Part shown: positions 35,730-43,820 of the stretch, piece after piece
Numbering within the stretch: position 1 is the stretch's first letter
Layout: the number at the start of each line of letters is the position of its first letter
From: Bacteriovoracaceae bacterium
Lineage (GTDB): Bacteria; Bdellovibrionota; Bacteriovoracia; Bacteriovoracales; Bacteriovoracaceae
Assembly (NCBI GenBank): GCA_019752535.1
Contig: JAIEMA010000004.1
Coordinates: 1 to 64,000, forward strand
DNA length: 64,000 bases
Direction: 5' to 3'
Position numbers and translations under genes: made by a program
The notes under the pieces: model-generated
What the model saw: only the letters and a program-made list of their open reading frames with translations
The model's database searches: none
Told to the model about the DNA's origin: nothing

Positions 35730-36938
35730 GTGGTCGGAAAAGAGAAGCAGTTGCCTGTCTTAGTTGGTCTCTCGGGAGGACTCGATTCTATGGTGGCGGC
35801 CTATCTTTTGCGCATTCAAAAGCGTGAGACCTATGGAGTGATTATCGCCAGTACTCCAGAGCAATTTTTAGAAACAGGCGACAGTGCATTCTATTGTCAT
35901 CAAACGGAAGCGCGAATCACGGCCGTTAAAAAATTTTGCGATCACCTCCAAATTCCACTCACGATTGTAAGACCCAGAGAAGAGTTTGCAGAAGAAGTCC
36001 TAGAAGGATGGATAGCTGCAAAAGCAGAAGCTCGCCGCCCGAGAACCTGTAAGGATTGTCATGCTTTTAGAATGCATATCTTAGCTCAACAAATGAAAGA
36101 GCTTGAGTGCGGCTCGATTGCGACTGGGCACTATGCAAAACTCATGCGCTCAGCTCCAGGGGCTCCTGTGAGTGTGCACTCCTCCAACGATTTAACTTTT
36201 GATCAGGCCGGATTATTGGCCGGTATCTCTCAAGATATTTTATCAAAAATGGAACTTCCACTCTCTGAGCTTCAAAGAAAAGAAGTTTTAAAAATTGCCG
36301 AAAATTTCTCACTTCACCCTCCTGTGAGAACGTTGAGTTTTGGGGGGTGTCTTCCACCCATTAAGCAAGTGAACGATCTATTAGAGCACCATCTCCCTGA
36401 GTCGTTTAGAAAAGAAGGCGAGGTCTTGAAAGCTGATGGGGAGAATCTTCTAGGTCGTCATTTAGGATTCCATACCATGCAGTTTGGAGTGCCATGGAAA
36501 GAAATTAAAAATCAAAATGAAGTTGAAATGTTGATAGTCGAAGCAAGATGGAAAGCCAAAGAACTCTTAGTGGCCCCAGTAGAGTATTTTAAGGATAAAG
36601 GGGCTTTTTTAAGGCATTGCCGTTGGGGAGAGGGAGTTGATTTTTCTGCTCCCATGAAAGGCTTTATTCATCACGGTGGCGGCCTGCAAGACTCTGAAGT
36701 GATGGTGACTCCACGAACGTTAGGAGGCGCGTGGGTGACGCTTCTAGAGGGTGAGGAGAGCTTTCCTGTGGGGGAAGACCTTACCGTTTTTAGGCGCCGT
36801 GGGAAAAACGCTAAGGTGCTGCTTTCTGGTCGAATTTTTAGACTCGCCCGTCACTGGCCAAGTAATAAAATTTCCATTGAAGCGAAGGGCGAAAACGGGA
36901 AACAAACAGTTGAGATAGATAAAGATTTCAGCTTCTAG
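35730..36938 (+). CDS. MnmA-like PP-loop paralogue
   Basis: The 402-residue protein starts at GTG 35730 behind AGGAG. It has a PP-loop ATP-pyrophosphatase motif LVGLSGGLDSMVAAYLL, a CxxC pair (RTCKDCH) aligned with the catalytic-Cys block of MnmA, and GSIATGHYAK like MnmA's FVATGHY. The central and C-terminal barrel segments (GRHLGFHTMQFG, then GGAWVTLLEGEESF) are also recognisable. The standard second cysteine motif (GVCFIG) is replaced by LSFGGCLPPI. It is probably a thiolation or related tRNA-modifying PP-loop enzyme with changed chemistry. It lies directly upstream of the canonical mnmA. Confidence 0.78.
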   Translation: MVGKEKQLPVLVGLSGGLDSMVAAYLLRIQKRETYGVIIASTPEQFLETGDSAFYCHQTEARITAVKKFCDHLQIPLTIVRPREEFAEEVLEGWIAAKAEARRPRTCKDCHAFRMHILAQQMKELECGSIATGHYAKLMRSAPGAPVSVHSSNDLTFDQAGLLAGISQDILSKMELPLSELQRKEVLKIAENFSLHPPVRTLSFGGCLPPIKQVNDLLEHHLPESFRKEGEVLKADGENLLGRHLGFHTMQFGVPWKEIKNQNEVEMLIVEARWKAKELLVAPVEYFKDKGAFLRHCRWGEGVDFSAPMKGFIHHGGGLQDSEVMVTPRTLGGAWVTLLEGEESFPVGEDLTVFRRRGKNAKVLLSGRIFRLARHWPSNKISIEAKGENGKQTVEIDKDFSF

Positions 36939-36986
36939 CCTCCCTCTACTTGACCACTCTCAAACCAGAGGGGATAGTGACCCCTT

Positions 36987-38162
36987 ATGGATCCTAAATC
37001 CCTATTAAGTGAGCTTGGCTTTGATGTGACTGATGTTGCATTCAATGAGCGTGCCCAAAAGACGGTTGTTGTCGGTATGTCTGGTGGCGTGGATTCTTCG
37101 GTGAGCGCCTTACTCATCAAACTTTTGGGCTATAAGACCATCGGCGTCTTTATGAAAAATTGGGAAGAAGAATCAGGGGAGTGCACGGCCGAGGTTGATT
37201 GGAGAGATGCTAAACGAGTGGCCGGTGAACTGGATATTCCTATTTATAGTGTGAATTTTAGTCAGCAGTATCGTGATCAAGTGTTCGCGACTTTTTTAAA
37301 AGAGTATAAAGAAGGACATACACCTAATCCTGATATTCTTTGTAATCGCGAAATTAAATTCAAAGTTTTCTCTGATTACTCAAAAATGCTGGGCGCAGAT
37401 TTTGTGGCCACAGGCCATTACTGCCGCACAAAAAATGGTGAGCTTTTAAAAGGTGTGGATGCCAGCAAAGATCAAAGCTACTTCTTGCATGCGATTGAAG
37501 GATCAGTTTTAAAGAGTGTGCTCTTTCCCGTGGGTGAGATCCCAAAAAAGAAAGTCAGAGAGCTTGCGGCTATGTTTAAGCTCGCGACCAGTGAGAAGAA
37601 AGACTCCACTGGAGTGTGCTTTATTGGAGAGCGTGATTTTAAAGAATTTCTTTCTCAGTATATTGAGACGACTAAGGGCGAGTTTGTGGATCTTAAAGGA
37701 GCTCGCTTGGGTCCACATGATGGTGTGTGTTTTTATACTTTAGGCCAGCGTAAAGGCCTTGGTGTGGGAGGCCCTGGGGAGCCGTGGTTTGTGGCCAAAA
37801 AGCATATCGCTAAAAATGAAGTCGTTCTGGTTCAAGGTGAAGATCATCCGGCCCTCTTTAGCGATGGCCTTGAAGCGATTGAGGCCACTTGGATAAAGGA
37901 TGAGCCCACTTTCCCTCTTCGTTGCACGGCCAAGGTTCGCTATCGCCAGCAAGATCGCCCCTGCTTGGTTGAAAAAGTGGGAGAGAAGCTGGTGGTGAGA
38001 TTTGATGAACCTCAAAGGGCCATCACTCCGAGACAATCAGTGGTCTTTTATCAAGATGAAGTCTGTTTAGGGGGAGCGGTTATACTCGAGGCGATGCCTA
38101 GTTATTTTGACTTAGGTAAATCTCTGCCGGCCCCTGCTGAGGGTTTGGCTTCGAATCCCTGA
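36987..38162 (+). CDS. mnmA: tRNA-specific 2-thiouridylase
   Basis: The 391-residue enzyme thiolates U34 of tRNA-Lys, -Glu and -Gln, using ATP and sulfur relayed from cysteine desulfurase. Its motifs are intact: VVGMSGGVDSSVSALL (PP-loop), VFMKNWEEE, GHTPNPDILCNREIKFK (catalytic Cys), FVATGHYCR, SEKKDSTGVCFIGERDF (second catalytic Cys) and FYTLGQRKGLGVGG. The ATG at 36987 has no clear Shine-Dalgarno sequence. It follows the paralogue by 48 bases. Its 3' end overlaps the small Cys protein gene on the other strand by 61 bases. Confidence 0.96.
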   Translation: MDPKSLLSELGFDVTDVAFNERAQKTVVVGMSGGVDSSVSALLIKLLGYKTIGVFMKNWEEESGECTAEVDWRDAKRVAGELDIPIYSVNFSQQYRDQVFATFLKEYKEGHTPNPDILCNREIKFKVFSDYSKMLGADFVATGHYCRTKNGELLKGVDASKDQSYFLHAIEGSVLKSVLFPVGEIPKKKVRELAAMFKLATSEKKDSTGVCFIGERDFKEFLSQYIETTKGEFVDLKGARLGPHDGVCFYTLGQRKGLGVGGPGEPWFVAKKHIAKNEVVLVQGEDHPALFSDGLEAIEATWIKDEPTFPLRCTAKVRYRQQDRPCLVEKVGEKLVVRFDEPQRAITPRQSVVFYQDEVCLGGAVILEAMPSYFDLGKSLPAPAEGLASNP

Positions 38163-38305
38163 CATTCACCCATTCCGGCACTCGCCACCACGCGCGAAGG
38201 GATCTCTCGAGATTTGATTTGAAATTTACGGCAACCATAGGGCCTTTGAGGGTCAAAGGTAATGAAGTAATGGCGGCAGTTGCGGCAAACGGGCTCGTTC
38301 ATCAT
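38102..38305 (-). CDS. Small conserved four-cysteine protein
   Basis: The 67-residue protein has four cysteines (C7, C10, C25, C48) in the pattern CRNCRHYFITFDPQRPYGC ... GMGECQGF, which probably bind zinc. This small family (HYFITxDPxxPYGC motif) is conserved across many proteobacteria and is sometimes misannotated as uracil-DNA glycosylase; its function is not known. It overlaps the mnmA end by 61 bases on the opposite strand. The conserved motif makes it a real gene. Confidence 0.8.
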   Translation of the reverse strand: MMNEPVCRNCRHYFITFDPQRPYGCRKFQIKSREIPSRVVASAGMGECQGFEAKPSAGAGRDLPKSK

Positions 38306-38447
38306 TCAATTTTATTGAGTCTTTGGGGCCTCGTCGAGGCGGAAAAATCCCCCTATTGTCGAGTATTTGGCCAAGGTGATGAAGGGTTGAACATATAAAA
38401 ACTCCATACTAGGCCTTAGAGTTCCCCAAGACGGCGAAAATCCATGT

Positions 38448-38537
38448 TAGCGTTCCTCTCAGAAGCCCAGAAATAAATTTCTGAAAAGAGGTTAATCTGG
38501 CACGTGAGATGCAAAACGTATCTCCGTAGGAACGCTA
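38448..38537 (+). promoter_or_regulatory. Structured RNA leader with three-way-junction fold
   Basis: TAGCGTTCC (38448-38456) pairs perfectly with GGAACGCTA (38529-38537), closing a region with two inner hairpins. One is CAGAAAT/ATTTCTG (38468-38483), extendable by CCTCT/AGAGG around it; the other is GAGAT/ATCTC (38506-38524). This lies 38 bases before the ATG of the 99-residue protein gene. The layout suggests a riboswitch-like or autoregulatory leader, or a small RNA. I do not recognise a known class. Confidence 0.5.
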
Positions 38538-38574
38538 GTCTGGCCATAAAGGTCGGAGCAAAAAGGCTGAGCTC

Positions 38575-38874
38575 ATGTCGCAGATGTTGGAAACAGGAAT
38601 TTCGGAAAAGCTCTCACTATTGAAACCCTCAATGGTGGAGTTTGAAGTCGAAGAGAGCGAAGACCCTCTTGAAAATCTACTTAATGAATTCTCTGAATTT
38701 GATTCACTTGAAGAATTAGAATTGGTCGGGGTCGTGACACCTCCAACAGTTAAGGCCCATCAGCGTGAAGATCAAATGATGCATACGCTCGAAGGTCAAT
38801 TGAATGGTTTGCGCGAAGGGTTAGAGCGTCTCCGTTTCTATCTTTCCGATGTTGATGATTCAATTCGCCGCTAA
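38575..38874 (+). CDS. Small acidic protein with structured leader (99 aa)
   Basis: The 99-residue protein is soluble and strongly acidic in its middle (VEFEVEESEDPLENLLNEFS), with a C-terminal helix (LEGQLNGLREGLERLRFYL). It is not recognised. It starts right after the structured region at 38448-38537, so its expression may be controlled by that RNA. The ribosome site is weak (AAGG about 9 bases upstream of ATG). Its role is unknown. Confidence 0.7.
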   Translation: MSQMLETGISEKLSLLKPSMVEFEVEESEDPLENLLNEFSEFDSLEELELVGVVTPPTVKAHQREDQMMHTLEGQLNGLREGLERLRFYLSDVDDSIRR

Positions 38875-38880
38875 ACTTTC

Positions 38881-38909
38881 TAGACAAGAGCGGCCAAATC
38901 CCTTAAATT
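38881..38909 (+). promoter_or_regulatory. Candidate promoter of tRNA-Leu
   Basis: TAGACA (38881-38886) and TAAATT (38904-38909) with a 17-base spacer resemble sigma-70 -35 and -10 elements, placing a start about 15-20 bases before the tRNA. Recognised by eye only. Confidence 0.4.
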
Positions 38910-38934
38910 TTGACCTCTAATTCACATCTGTCTT

Positions 38935-39019
38935 GCCCAGGTGGCGAAATTGGTAGACGCACTACCTTGAGGTGGTAGCTCCGCGAGGAATGGGGGTTCG
39001 AGTCCCTTCCTGGGCACCA
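38935..39019 (+). tRNA. tRNA-Leu (anticodon GAG)
   Basis: The 85-nt gene has the acceptor stem GCCCAGG/CCTGGGC, the D-arm GGTAGACGC, an anticodon stem CTACC/GGTAG with loop TTGAGGT (anticodon GAG), a long variable arm typical of tRNA-Leu, and the T-arm GGGTTCGAGTC. The discriminator A and the CCA end are encoded in the DNA. It reads CUC/CUU codons. A terminator follows 12 bases later. Confidence 0.97.
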
Positions 39020-39025
39020 AATATA

Positions 39026-39055
39026 AAAAAAGCCGGCTTTATGCCGGCTTTTTTA
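39026..39055. terminator. Terminator after tRNA-Leu, also usable from the minus strand
   Basis: The stem AAAGCCGGC/GCCGGCTTT with a TTTAT loop is flanked by A- and T-runs. It can stop the tRNA transcript and, on the other strand, the small basic protein gene ending at 39058. Confidence 0.93.
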
Positions 39056-39057
39056 TT

Positions 39058-39345
39058 TTAGTTGGATTCCTGCTTATCGTGCTTTTGCTTATAGATATTT
39101 TTTGAAGCTCGCTGTCTTTGATGATGGAGTTTGGCTTTCTCCTTCTTGTCTAGCTCACCATCGGCTTTATACTCTTCTCTGTTCTCTTGGATTCGTTGCT
39201 GTTGATTAGAGAGCCTAGCAGCTTCTTTCTCATTTAATGAGCCACTATTCACGCCACCTTCTATTCTCTTCCTTTGATTTTTGCCACGGCCGGCTTCGGC
39301 AACGAATGAAAGTATAAGTGTTACGACAAGAATTGTTTTTTTCAT
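39058..39345 (-). CDS. Small exported basic protein with repeat motif
   Basis: The start is ATG 39345 with AGGAG upstream. The 95-residue product has a signal peptide (MKKTILVVTLILSFVAEA) and a mature part made of two repeats of the type NQxxRIxxGxxSGxLxxxEAxxL (NQRKRIEGGVNSGSLNEKEA, then a DGELDKKEKAKLHHQ segment). It ends NIYKQKHDK. This repeat family is common in proteobacterial periplasmic proteins of unknown function and may bind nucleic acid or metal. The gene is convergent with the tRNA gene. Confidence 0.8.
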   Translation of the reverse strand: MKKTILVVTLILSFVAEAGRGKNQRKRIEGGVNSGSLNEKEAARLSNQQQRIQENREEYKADGELDKKEKAKLHHQRQRASKNIYKQKHDKQESN

Positions 39346-39559
39346 TGAGCTCTCCTGTTGAGTAAGAGCTTGTCGGAATTTCTTGGGGGTATGATAAGAA
39401 TTCAATAATTAAAATTTCCTCCAGTATGTGACAAAAAGTGTAACTTACTGGTTTTTTTCAAAAAGTAGTTTAGTTATCTAATTGAAATTACATAATTAGG
39501 ATGGATGGTCATTTCCTTTCCCCTAGACTCTCATGGCCCCCTAGTGTCACTCTTTAAGG

Positions 39560-40684
39560 ATGAAAATCTATATCCTTATTGCACTCTCTCTTTTGTCCCA
39601 AGCTTTCGCGGCTCCTACGGCAGTCTCAAAATTTAAAGTGGAAAATGATTCGTTTGTGATTGAAAAAATCACGGATGGACTCGCTACGATTTGGGCCATC
39701 GAGTTTTTCAGCGAAACAAAAGCTATCTTCACTGAAAAAAGTGGACAGCTTTATCTGTTGGATACTGAGAGCGGAGTGGTGCGGACTCTCAAGAATCCTC
39801 CAGTGGTTTATGATTCAGGACAAGGTGGACTTCTGGATGTGGCCATTCATCCCAATTTTTCAAAAGAGCCTTATATTTATGTGACCTACTCAAAGAAAGT
39901 GGGCTCTCTTCAAACGACCGCTCTGGCCCGCTCAAGAGTCAATCTTCAGGATGAAAGTTTTGAGAAATGGGAAGACCTTTTGATCGCAAGACCTGCACAA
40001 TCCACGGCCCATCATTACGGCTCAAGGATTGCTTTTGATAATAAAGATCATCTCTTCTTTACTGTAGGAGAGAGAGGTCAGGCCCCACTGGCGCAATCTC
40101 TTAAGGCGCACATGGGAAAAGTTTTACGCTTAAATCTTGATGGCACCATACCAAGTGACAATCCTTACGTGGCCACTGCAGGGGCCATGAAAGAGATATG
40201 GAGCTATGGTCATCGTAATCCTCAAGGGATTGATTTTGATTTTAAAACCAACACACTCTACGTCAGTGAACATGGGCCGATGGGTGGAGACGAAATTAAT
40301 TTGATTGATAAAACGAAAAATTACGGCTGGCCTGAAATCACTTATGGCCGTGAATACTCGGGCGGCCCTGTAGGACGCGGCGAGAGTGAGAGAGAAGGGA
40401 TGGAGCAGCCAATTAAGTATTACGTCCCCTCGATTGCTCCGAACTCACTTTTGGTTTATCGCTCCAATAAGATGAAGTTTTTTAAAGATCGCTTTCTCTT
40501 GGGCGCACTTGCACTTCAGCATTTAAATGTGATCGATATTAAAAATTGCAAAACGGCTTGTGAGGACCGTCTGGCCTTAGATTTAAATGAAAGAATTCGT
40601 GACGTGAAAGCTTCGCCTGAAGGACTGGTGTATTTCACCACAGACTCAGGTCGCATCTATCGCATCAAGGAGCAAACGAAATGA
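39560..40684 (+). CDS. PQQ-dependent glucose/sorbosone dehydrogenase family protein
   Basis: The 374-residue protein has a signal peptide (MKIYILIALSLLSQAFAAP) and a six-bladed propeller of the soluble aldose sugar dehydrogenase type (YliI-like): GLATIWAIEFF, GGLLDVAIHPNF, IYVTYS, TVGERGQAPL, YGHRNPQGIDFD, YVSEHGPMGGDEIN and NYGWPEITYG. PQQ-requiring members oxidise sugars in the periplasm and pass electrons on. It overlaps the next gene (a c-type cytochrome) by 4 bases, consistent with electron transfer to that protein. Whether this organism makes PQQ cannot be seen here. Confidence 0.87.
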   Translation: MKIYILIALSLLSQAFAAPTAVSKFKVENDSFVIEKITDGLATIWAIEFFSETKAIFTEKSGQLYLLDTESGVVRTLKNPPVVYDSGQGGLLDVAIHPNFSKEPYIYVTYSKKVGSLQTTALARSRVNLQDESFEKWEDLLIARPAQSTAHHYGSRIAFDNKDHLFFTVGERGQAPLAQSLKAHMGKVLRLNLDGTIPSDNPYVATAGAMKEIWSYGHRNPQGIDFDFKTNTLYVSEHGPMGGDEINLIDKTKNYGWPEITYGREYSGGPVGRGESEREGMEQPIKYYVPSIAPNSLLVYRSNKMKFFKDRFLLGALALQHLNVIDIKNCKTACEDRLALDLNERIRDVKASPEGLVYFTTDSGRIYRIKEQTK

Positions 40685-41088
40685 GAATCCTTCTGCTTTT
40701 GATCCTTGCGGCTTGCACGCAAGCTCCACCGGTCTATGTCAGCCGTATACCAGCTCAATCTGAATACATGGCCTGCCATGATATACAAACAGAACTTCTC
40801 ATTCCTCAGATTGATATCTCAGGACTTGAAAAAAATTATCAAAATGTGAAAGAAGTCGTTTTCAAAAACAACTGTGCCTCATGCCACTTTGGCAGTGACT
40901 CTTATCTCCCTCATTTAGATGATTACAATTCTTTGATGACTGTCGTGAATGTGAATGACCCACTTGAGAGTAAACTGTGGCTCACTTTGAGTGAGGGCAA
41001 GATGCCACCAAGCTACACTCTCGATTCCAGAGAACCTGAGGCCATGGCATTTTTGAAGGCTTGGCTTAAAGAGGGCGCGCCCCTTTAA
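40681..41088 (+). CDS. c-type cytochrome lipoprotein
   Basis: The 135-residue protein is a lipoprotein (LLLLILAACTQ, acylated Cys), then carries one haem c attachment motif CASCH (~63-67) and a downstream Met in SEGKMPPSY that is the likely distal ligand. It overlaps the dehydrogenase stop by the ATGA motif, so the two are translated together. It is therefore the probable electron acceptor of that enzyme, anchored in the outer or inner membrane leaflet. Confidence 0.87.
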   Translation: MRILLLLILAACTQAPPVYVSRIPAQSEYMACHDIQTELLIPQIDISGLEKNYQNVKEVVFKNNCASCHFGSDSYLPHLDDYNSLMTVVNVNDPLESKLWLTLSEGKMPPSYTLDSREPEAMAFLKAWLKEGAPL

Positions 41089-41951
41089 GGAATCGAGATC
41101 TTGAGCTGACCAGTCTTCGCAAAGCTTTGAGGGAGATACTTTATAGGATAAGTGCTCGAGACAATTAAAATGTCATGAGTTTCTCTTGCCGTAAAAATGT
41201 CTGGATCAAATTTAATTTTTACTAAACCAGAGGCCGGGTTTTCGTCTTGTAAAAGATACTTCTCTTTTACGTTGTCTCTCATTTCAATCTTTTTCTCCCA
41301 TACACCTTCGCTGAGTTTAAAAAAAGAAATGATGGGATGTGTGGTTTTCAATTCTAAAATGTAATCATTTTTTGCGAAGTCGACATTTTTTGTAACTACA
41401 CTTTGAGAGAAAGAAAAGTTTCGATAGGTGAGGTAATTTGAAATATTATAAAAGAGGGCATCTTTTTCATTGGCATTGAAATCTGAGATCTTCCAGCCCT
41501 TTTGATTTGTGATAAAGAGAAGCTCCGTTTTGCCGTTGGCCTTGTCTTCTTTCCATTTCGATATGTATCCATTCAGATGCTTAAAATAAAACTCTAAAAC
41601 TGGACGCTCAATACTCTTGAAACTCTGAAATCTATCTTCAAACGATTTTTTAGGAATGGAGTTAATCTTCTCTAGTGCTGTCTCATCGAAGAGAGATTTA
41701 AATAGTTCAGAGTTTGATTGTTGATAGGCATAAATCAATGTTGATGCGACATCTTCAAGTCTTTTGGCAGGCACTCTCATTTCAGGAGTGATCTTCTCTT
41801 CACTTATTTTGCCCTCAAGATTATAAACGAAAAATTCACCCTGCCTTGCTTTGGGATCCTCTTTAATGCCATCAAAATTGACTGGAATCTTCACTTGGAT
41901 GGCATAGGCCGTGTTGGTGATGAAAATTATAAATAAAAGGATAGGCTTCAT
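41085..41951 (-). CDS. Exported protein of unknown function (288 aa)
   Basis: The start chosen is ATG 41951, giving the signal peptide MKPILLFIIFITNTAYA; the longer open frame overlaps the previous gene. The mature part has alternating strands and helices with no recognised domain, for example RFQSFKSIERPVLEFYFKHL and ISNYLTYRNFSFSQSVV. It overlaps the cytochrome gene (convergent) by 4 bases and is one base from the stop of the upstream gene at 41953, so those two are one transcript. Confidence 0.72.
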   Translation of the reverse strand: MKPILLFIIFITNTAYAIQVKIPVNFDGIKEDPKARQGEFFVYNLEGKISEEKITPEMRVPAKRLEDVASTLIYAYQQSNSELFKSLFDETALEKINSIPKKSFEDRFQSFKSIERPVLEFYFKHLNGYISKWKEDKANGKTELLFITNQKGWKISDFNANEKDALFYNISNYLTYRNFSFSQSVVTKNVDFAKNDYILELKTTHPIISFFKLSEGVWEKKIEMRDNVKEKYLLQDENPASGLVKIKFDPDIFTARETHDILIVSSTYPIKYLPQSFAKTGQLKISIP

Positions 41952-41952
41952 G

Positions 41953-43674
41953 TTAGAAAATTTTAAAATGTTTACTAAGACCAGCACTTGGAGAGATGCC
42001 AAGGTGATGGTTCATTTCGAGTCGATCTTCCCAACCAAAGACCCATCCGGCGGTCACTTTATAATAAAGAAGAATCTCACCAACTTTCATTTTTGCTTCA
42101 AGGTCTCCCCCACAAAGCATAAGTCCTGCATCTGGGTACCACTTGACTCCACCTTCAATTCCACCGAGATCGGCCAAAACCTCAGCATAAACTGCTAGAG
42201 AAGGGTCAATGCGCACTTTTATGCCTCCACAACGGGACTGATTACAAGAGGGGTTGCTGGCCTTAAATTCACCACCTACACCGACATCTACGGTTCCTCT
42301 TACCCCAAGCTCTGCTCCATAGGGTATTCCCCAAAAAAATCGCATTGAATATGACTGCACAAATGCGATTCGAATTTCATAATCTTTAACAGGAACTTTT
42401 TTTCCATTACAGCAGCCGTTGTATTCTACTAAGGCAATTTCATTCTTTCTGGCACGCTCTCCTGCTCGATGCATTCCGGGCTTAGGGGCATGCTTGGCCT
42501 TAAGGATTTGTCCTAAAACTTCAAAAGCTTTCTCGATTCTCTCAAGCTCAGGTGATTCTAAAATTTTTGCCGTCTTTCTCTCGTCCGGATGGCAGGCATG
42601 ACCCTCATCCTTACTTCCTGGTGGATGGGTGACTGGAGCTGACCTTCTGGTCGGTGTTCCAGTGGAGGCCGGCTTTCTTGTGACTGTAGGTCTACCGCCA
42701 CCTCGAGTTGGTCTTGCAGTTCCTCCACCTGAAGCGGCGTCACTATTAACTGTGAGTCTCAAGCCTCCGTTCGTGCTTGAAGTCGTGGTCCCGTCTTCAT
42801 TTGCACTGACTAATGAGCCACCTTGTGTGCGAGTTGATCTTATGGAGGTTGAGTTTAATGCAAGTTTTGTGCTTACTTCATCCATGTTGAACAACAAGCT
42901 TGCAACCTCTTTTGAGAGAGTATCCTCGTTGAGTTCACATCCATTTGGGAGCTTATTGTCTACAATACAGCTTGCAAGATTAGTTTTAATTGAAGCAACG
43001 CTGGTTTTAAAAAAATCATTCAAGACGGCATCGATGTCTTGAATCTCTTGGTCGATGGATTCGCCTGATTTCTTTGCGCCAATAAATCTTGAGATTTGAT
43101 TGCTTATTTCTAAGTTATTATAACCAATTGAGCCGGCCCCTGAGACTGTTGCCACTTCATCGGCCAGTTTTTGATAAAGCCAAGTGATGGCCACATCCAT
43201 CTTATCAAACCCAGAATCAGGATTAGTTAACTGATCAAACAGTATGAGAGTGGAGGCATCTCTATTATCAAGTCTTGTATTGAGTTTCCAATAACTAGCG
43301 GTCACCGATTTCTCTTTCAGGGAGTCGTAGTGTTCGAGGACTTTCTTTGCATCATCTCTTGCATGACTATCATAAAGCGTTTCAAGTTTTGTGGTCACAG
43401 TCTGGTCTGCAATATTGAAATCTTTAAGGCGTTGCGAATCTTTTTTTATTTGCTCCTCAAGTGTAGAGCTGCTTGAGGCAATTGTTCGCTTGAGCATTTT
43501 TAGTGTTGTCAGCTTAAATTGGAGGCCGAGTATGCCTCGTGAGTCTTCGAGAATAAGTTTTTGTAGCTCATCTTTGAATTTTTTTTCACAATCTTCTTGC
43601 GCCAAAGCATTAAAGGCAAGAAGTCCTGCCAGGATTATAAGAGTACGGCTTAAAGGGCGAAGGTCTAATTTCAT
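41953..43674 (-). CDS. Large exported protein of unknown function (573 aa)
   Basis: The protein has a signal peptide (MKLDLRPLSRTLIILAGLLAFNALAQ). Residues ~30-280 are helical, ~285-360 are a Ser/Thr/Pro/Gly-rich linker (SAPVTHPPGSK) and the last ~200 residues are beta-rich with many cysteines (NGCCNGKKVPVK, NPSCNQSRCGGIKV, DAGLMLCGGDLEAKM), ending in a KHFKIF tail. No family is recognised. Its 3' neighbour is one base away, so it starts a two-gene operon. Upstream is a G-rich tract at 43782-43798. Confidence 0.7.
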   Translation of the reverse strand: MKLDLRPLSRTLIILAGLLAFNALAQEDCEKKFKDELQKLILEDSRGILGLQFKLTTLKMLKRTIASSSSTLEEQIKKDSQRLKDFNIADQTVTTKLETLYDSHARDDAKKVLEHYDSLKEKSVTASYWKLNTRLDNRDASTLILFDQLTNPDSGFDKMDVAITWLYQKLADEVATVSGAGSIGYNNLEISNQISRFIGAKKSGESIDQEIQDIDAVLNDFFKTSVASIKTNLASCIVDNKLPNGCELNEDTLSKEVASLLFNMDEVSTKLALNSTSIRSTRTQGGSLVSANEDGTTTSSTNGGLRLTVNSDAASGGGTARPTRGGGRPTVTRKPASTGTPTRRSAPVTHPPGSKDEGHACHPDERKTAKILESPELERIEKAFEVLGQILKAKHAPKPGMHRAGERARKNEIALVEYNGCCNGKKVPVKDYEIRIAFVQSYSMRFFWGIPYGAELGVRGTVDVGVGGEFKASNPSCNQSRCGGIKVRIDPSLAVYAEVLADLGGIEGGVKWYPDAGLMLCGGDLEAKMKVGEILLYYKVTAGWVFGWEDRLEMNHHLGISPSAGLSKHFKIF

Positions 43675-43783
43675 CGATTTACTTATCGGATCTCTTTTAA
43701 ATATTTAATAGCTCTGACCATCTTAGCTTTCTTTAGAAGATGGTTTGCGCTGGATCGACCTTTTAAGGGGTTATCTCTTTTGA

Positions 43784-43798
43784 GGGGGGGAGGGGGGG
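43784..43798 (+). repeat. G-rich tract (G7 A G7)
   Basis: Two runs of seven G separated by A lie between the start of the 573-aa exported-protein gene and the 2H-phosphoesterase gene. The tract could form an intermolecular or interrupted G-quadruplex, or vary in length. Confidence 0.7.
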
Positions 43799-43820
43799 TG
43801 CAAGGGTTTAGGGCAAAGGT

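Noticed and set aside
36950..36978. TTGACC/GATAGT promoter for mnmA
   Set aside because: It would give a leaderless transcript starting almost at the ATG, and the -10 match is weak; mnmA may be transcribed from upstream.
38448..38537. c-di-GMP (GEMM) riboswitch
   Set aside because: The conserved GEMM core sequence and tetraloop receptor are not present.
42629..43042. 137-codon plus-strand open frame
   Set aside because: Antisense to the Ser/Thr-rich linker of the 573-aa exported protein; composition is a mirror effect.
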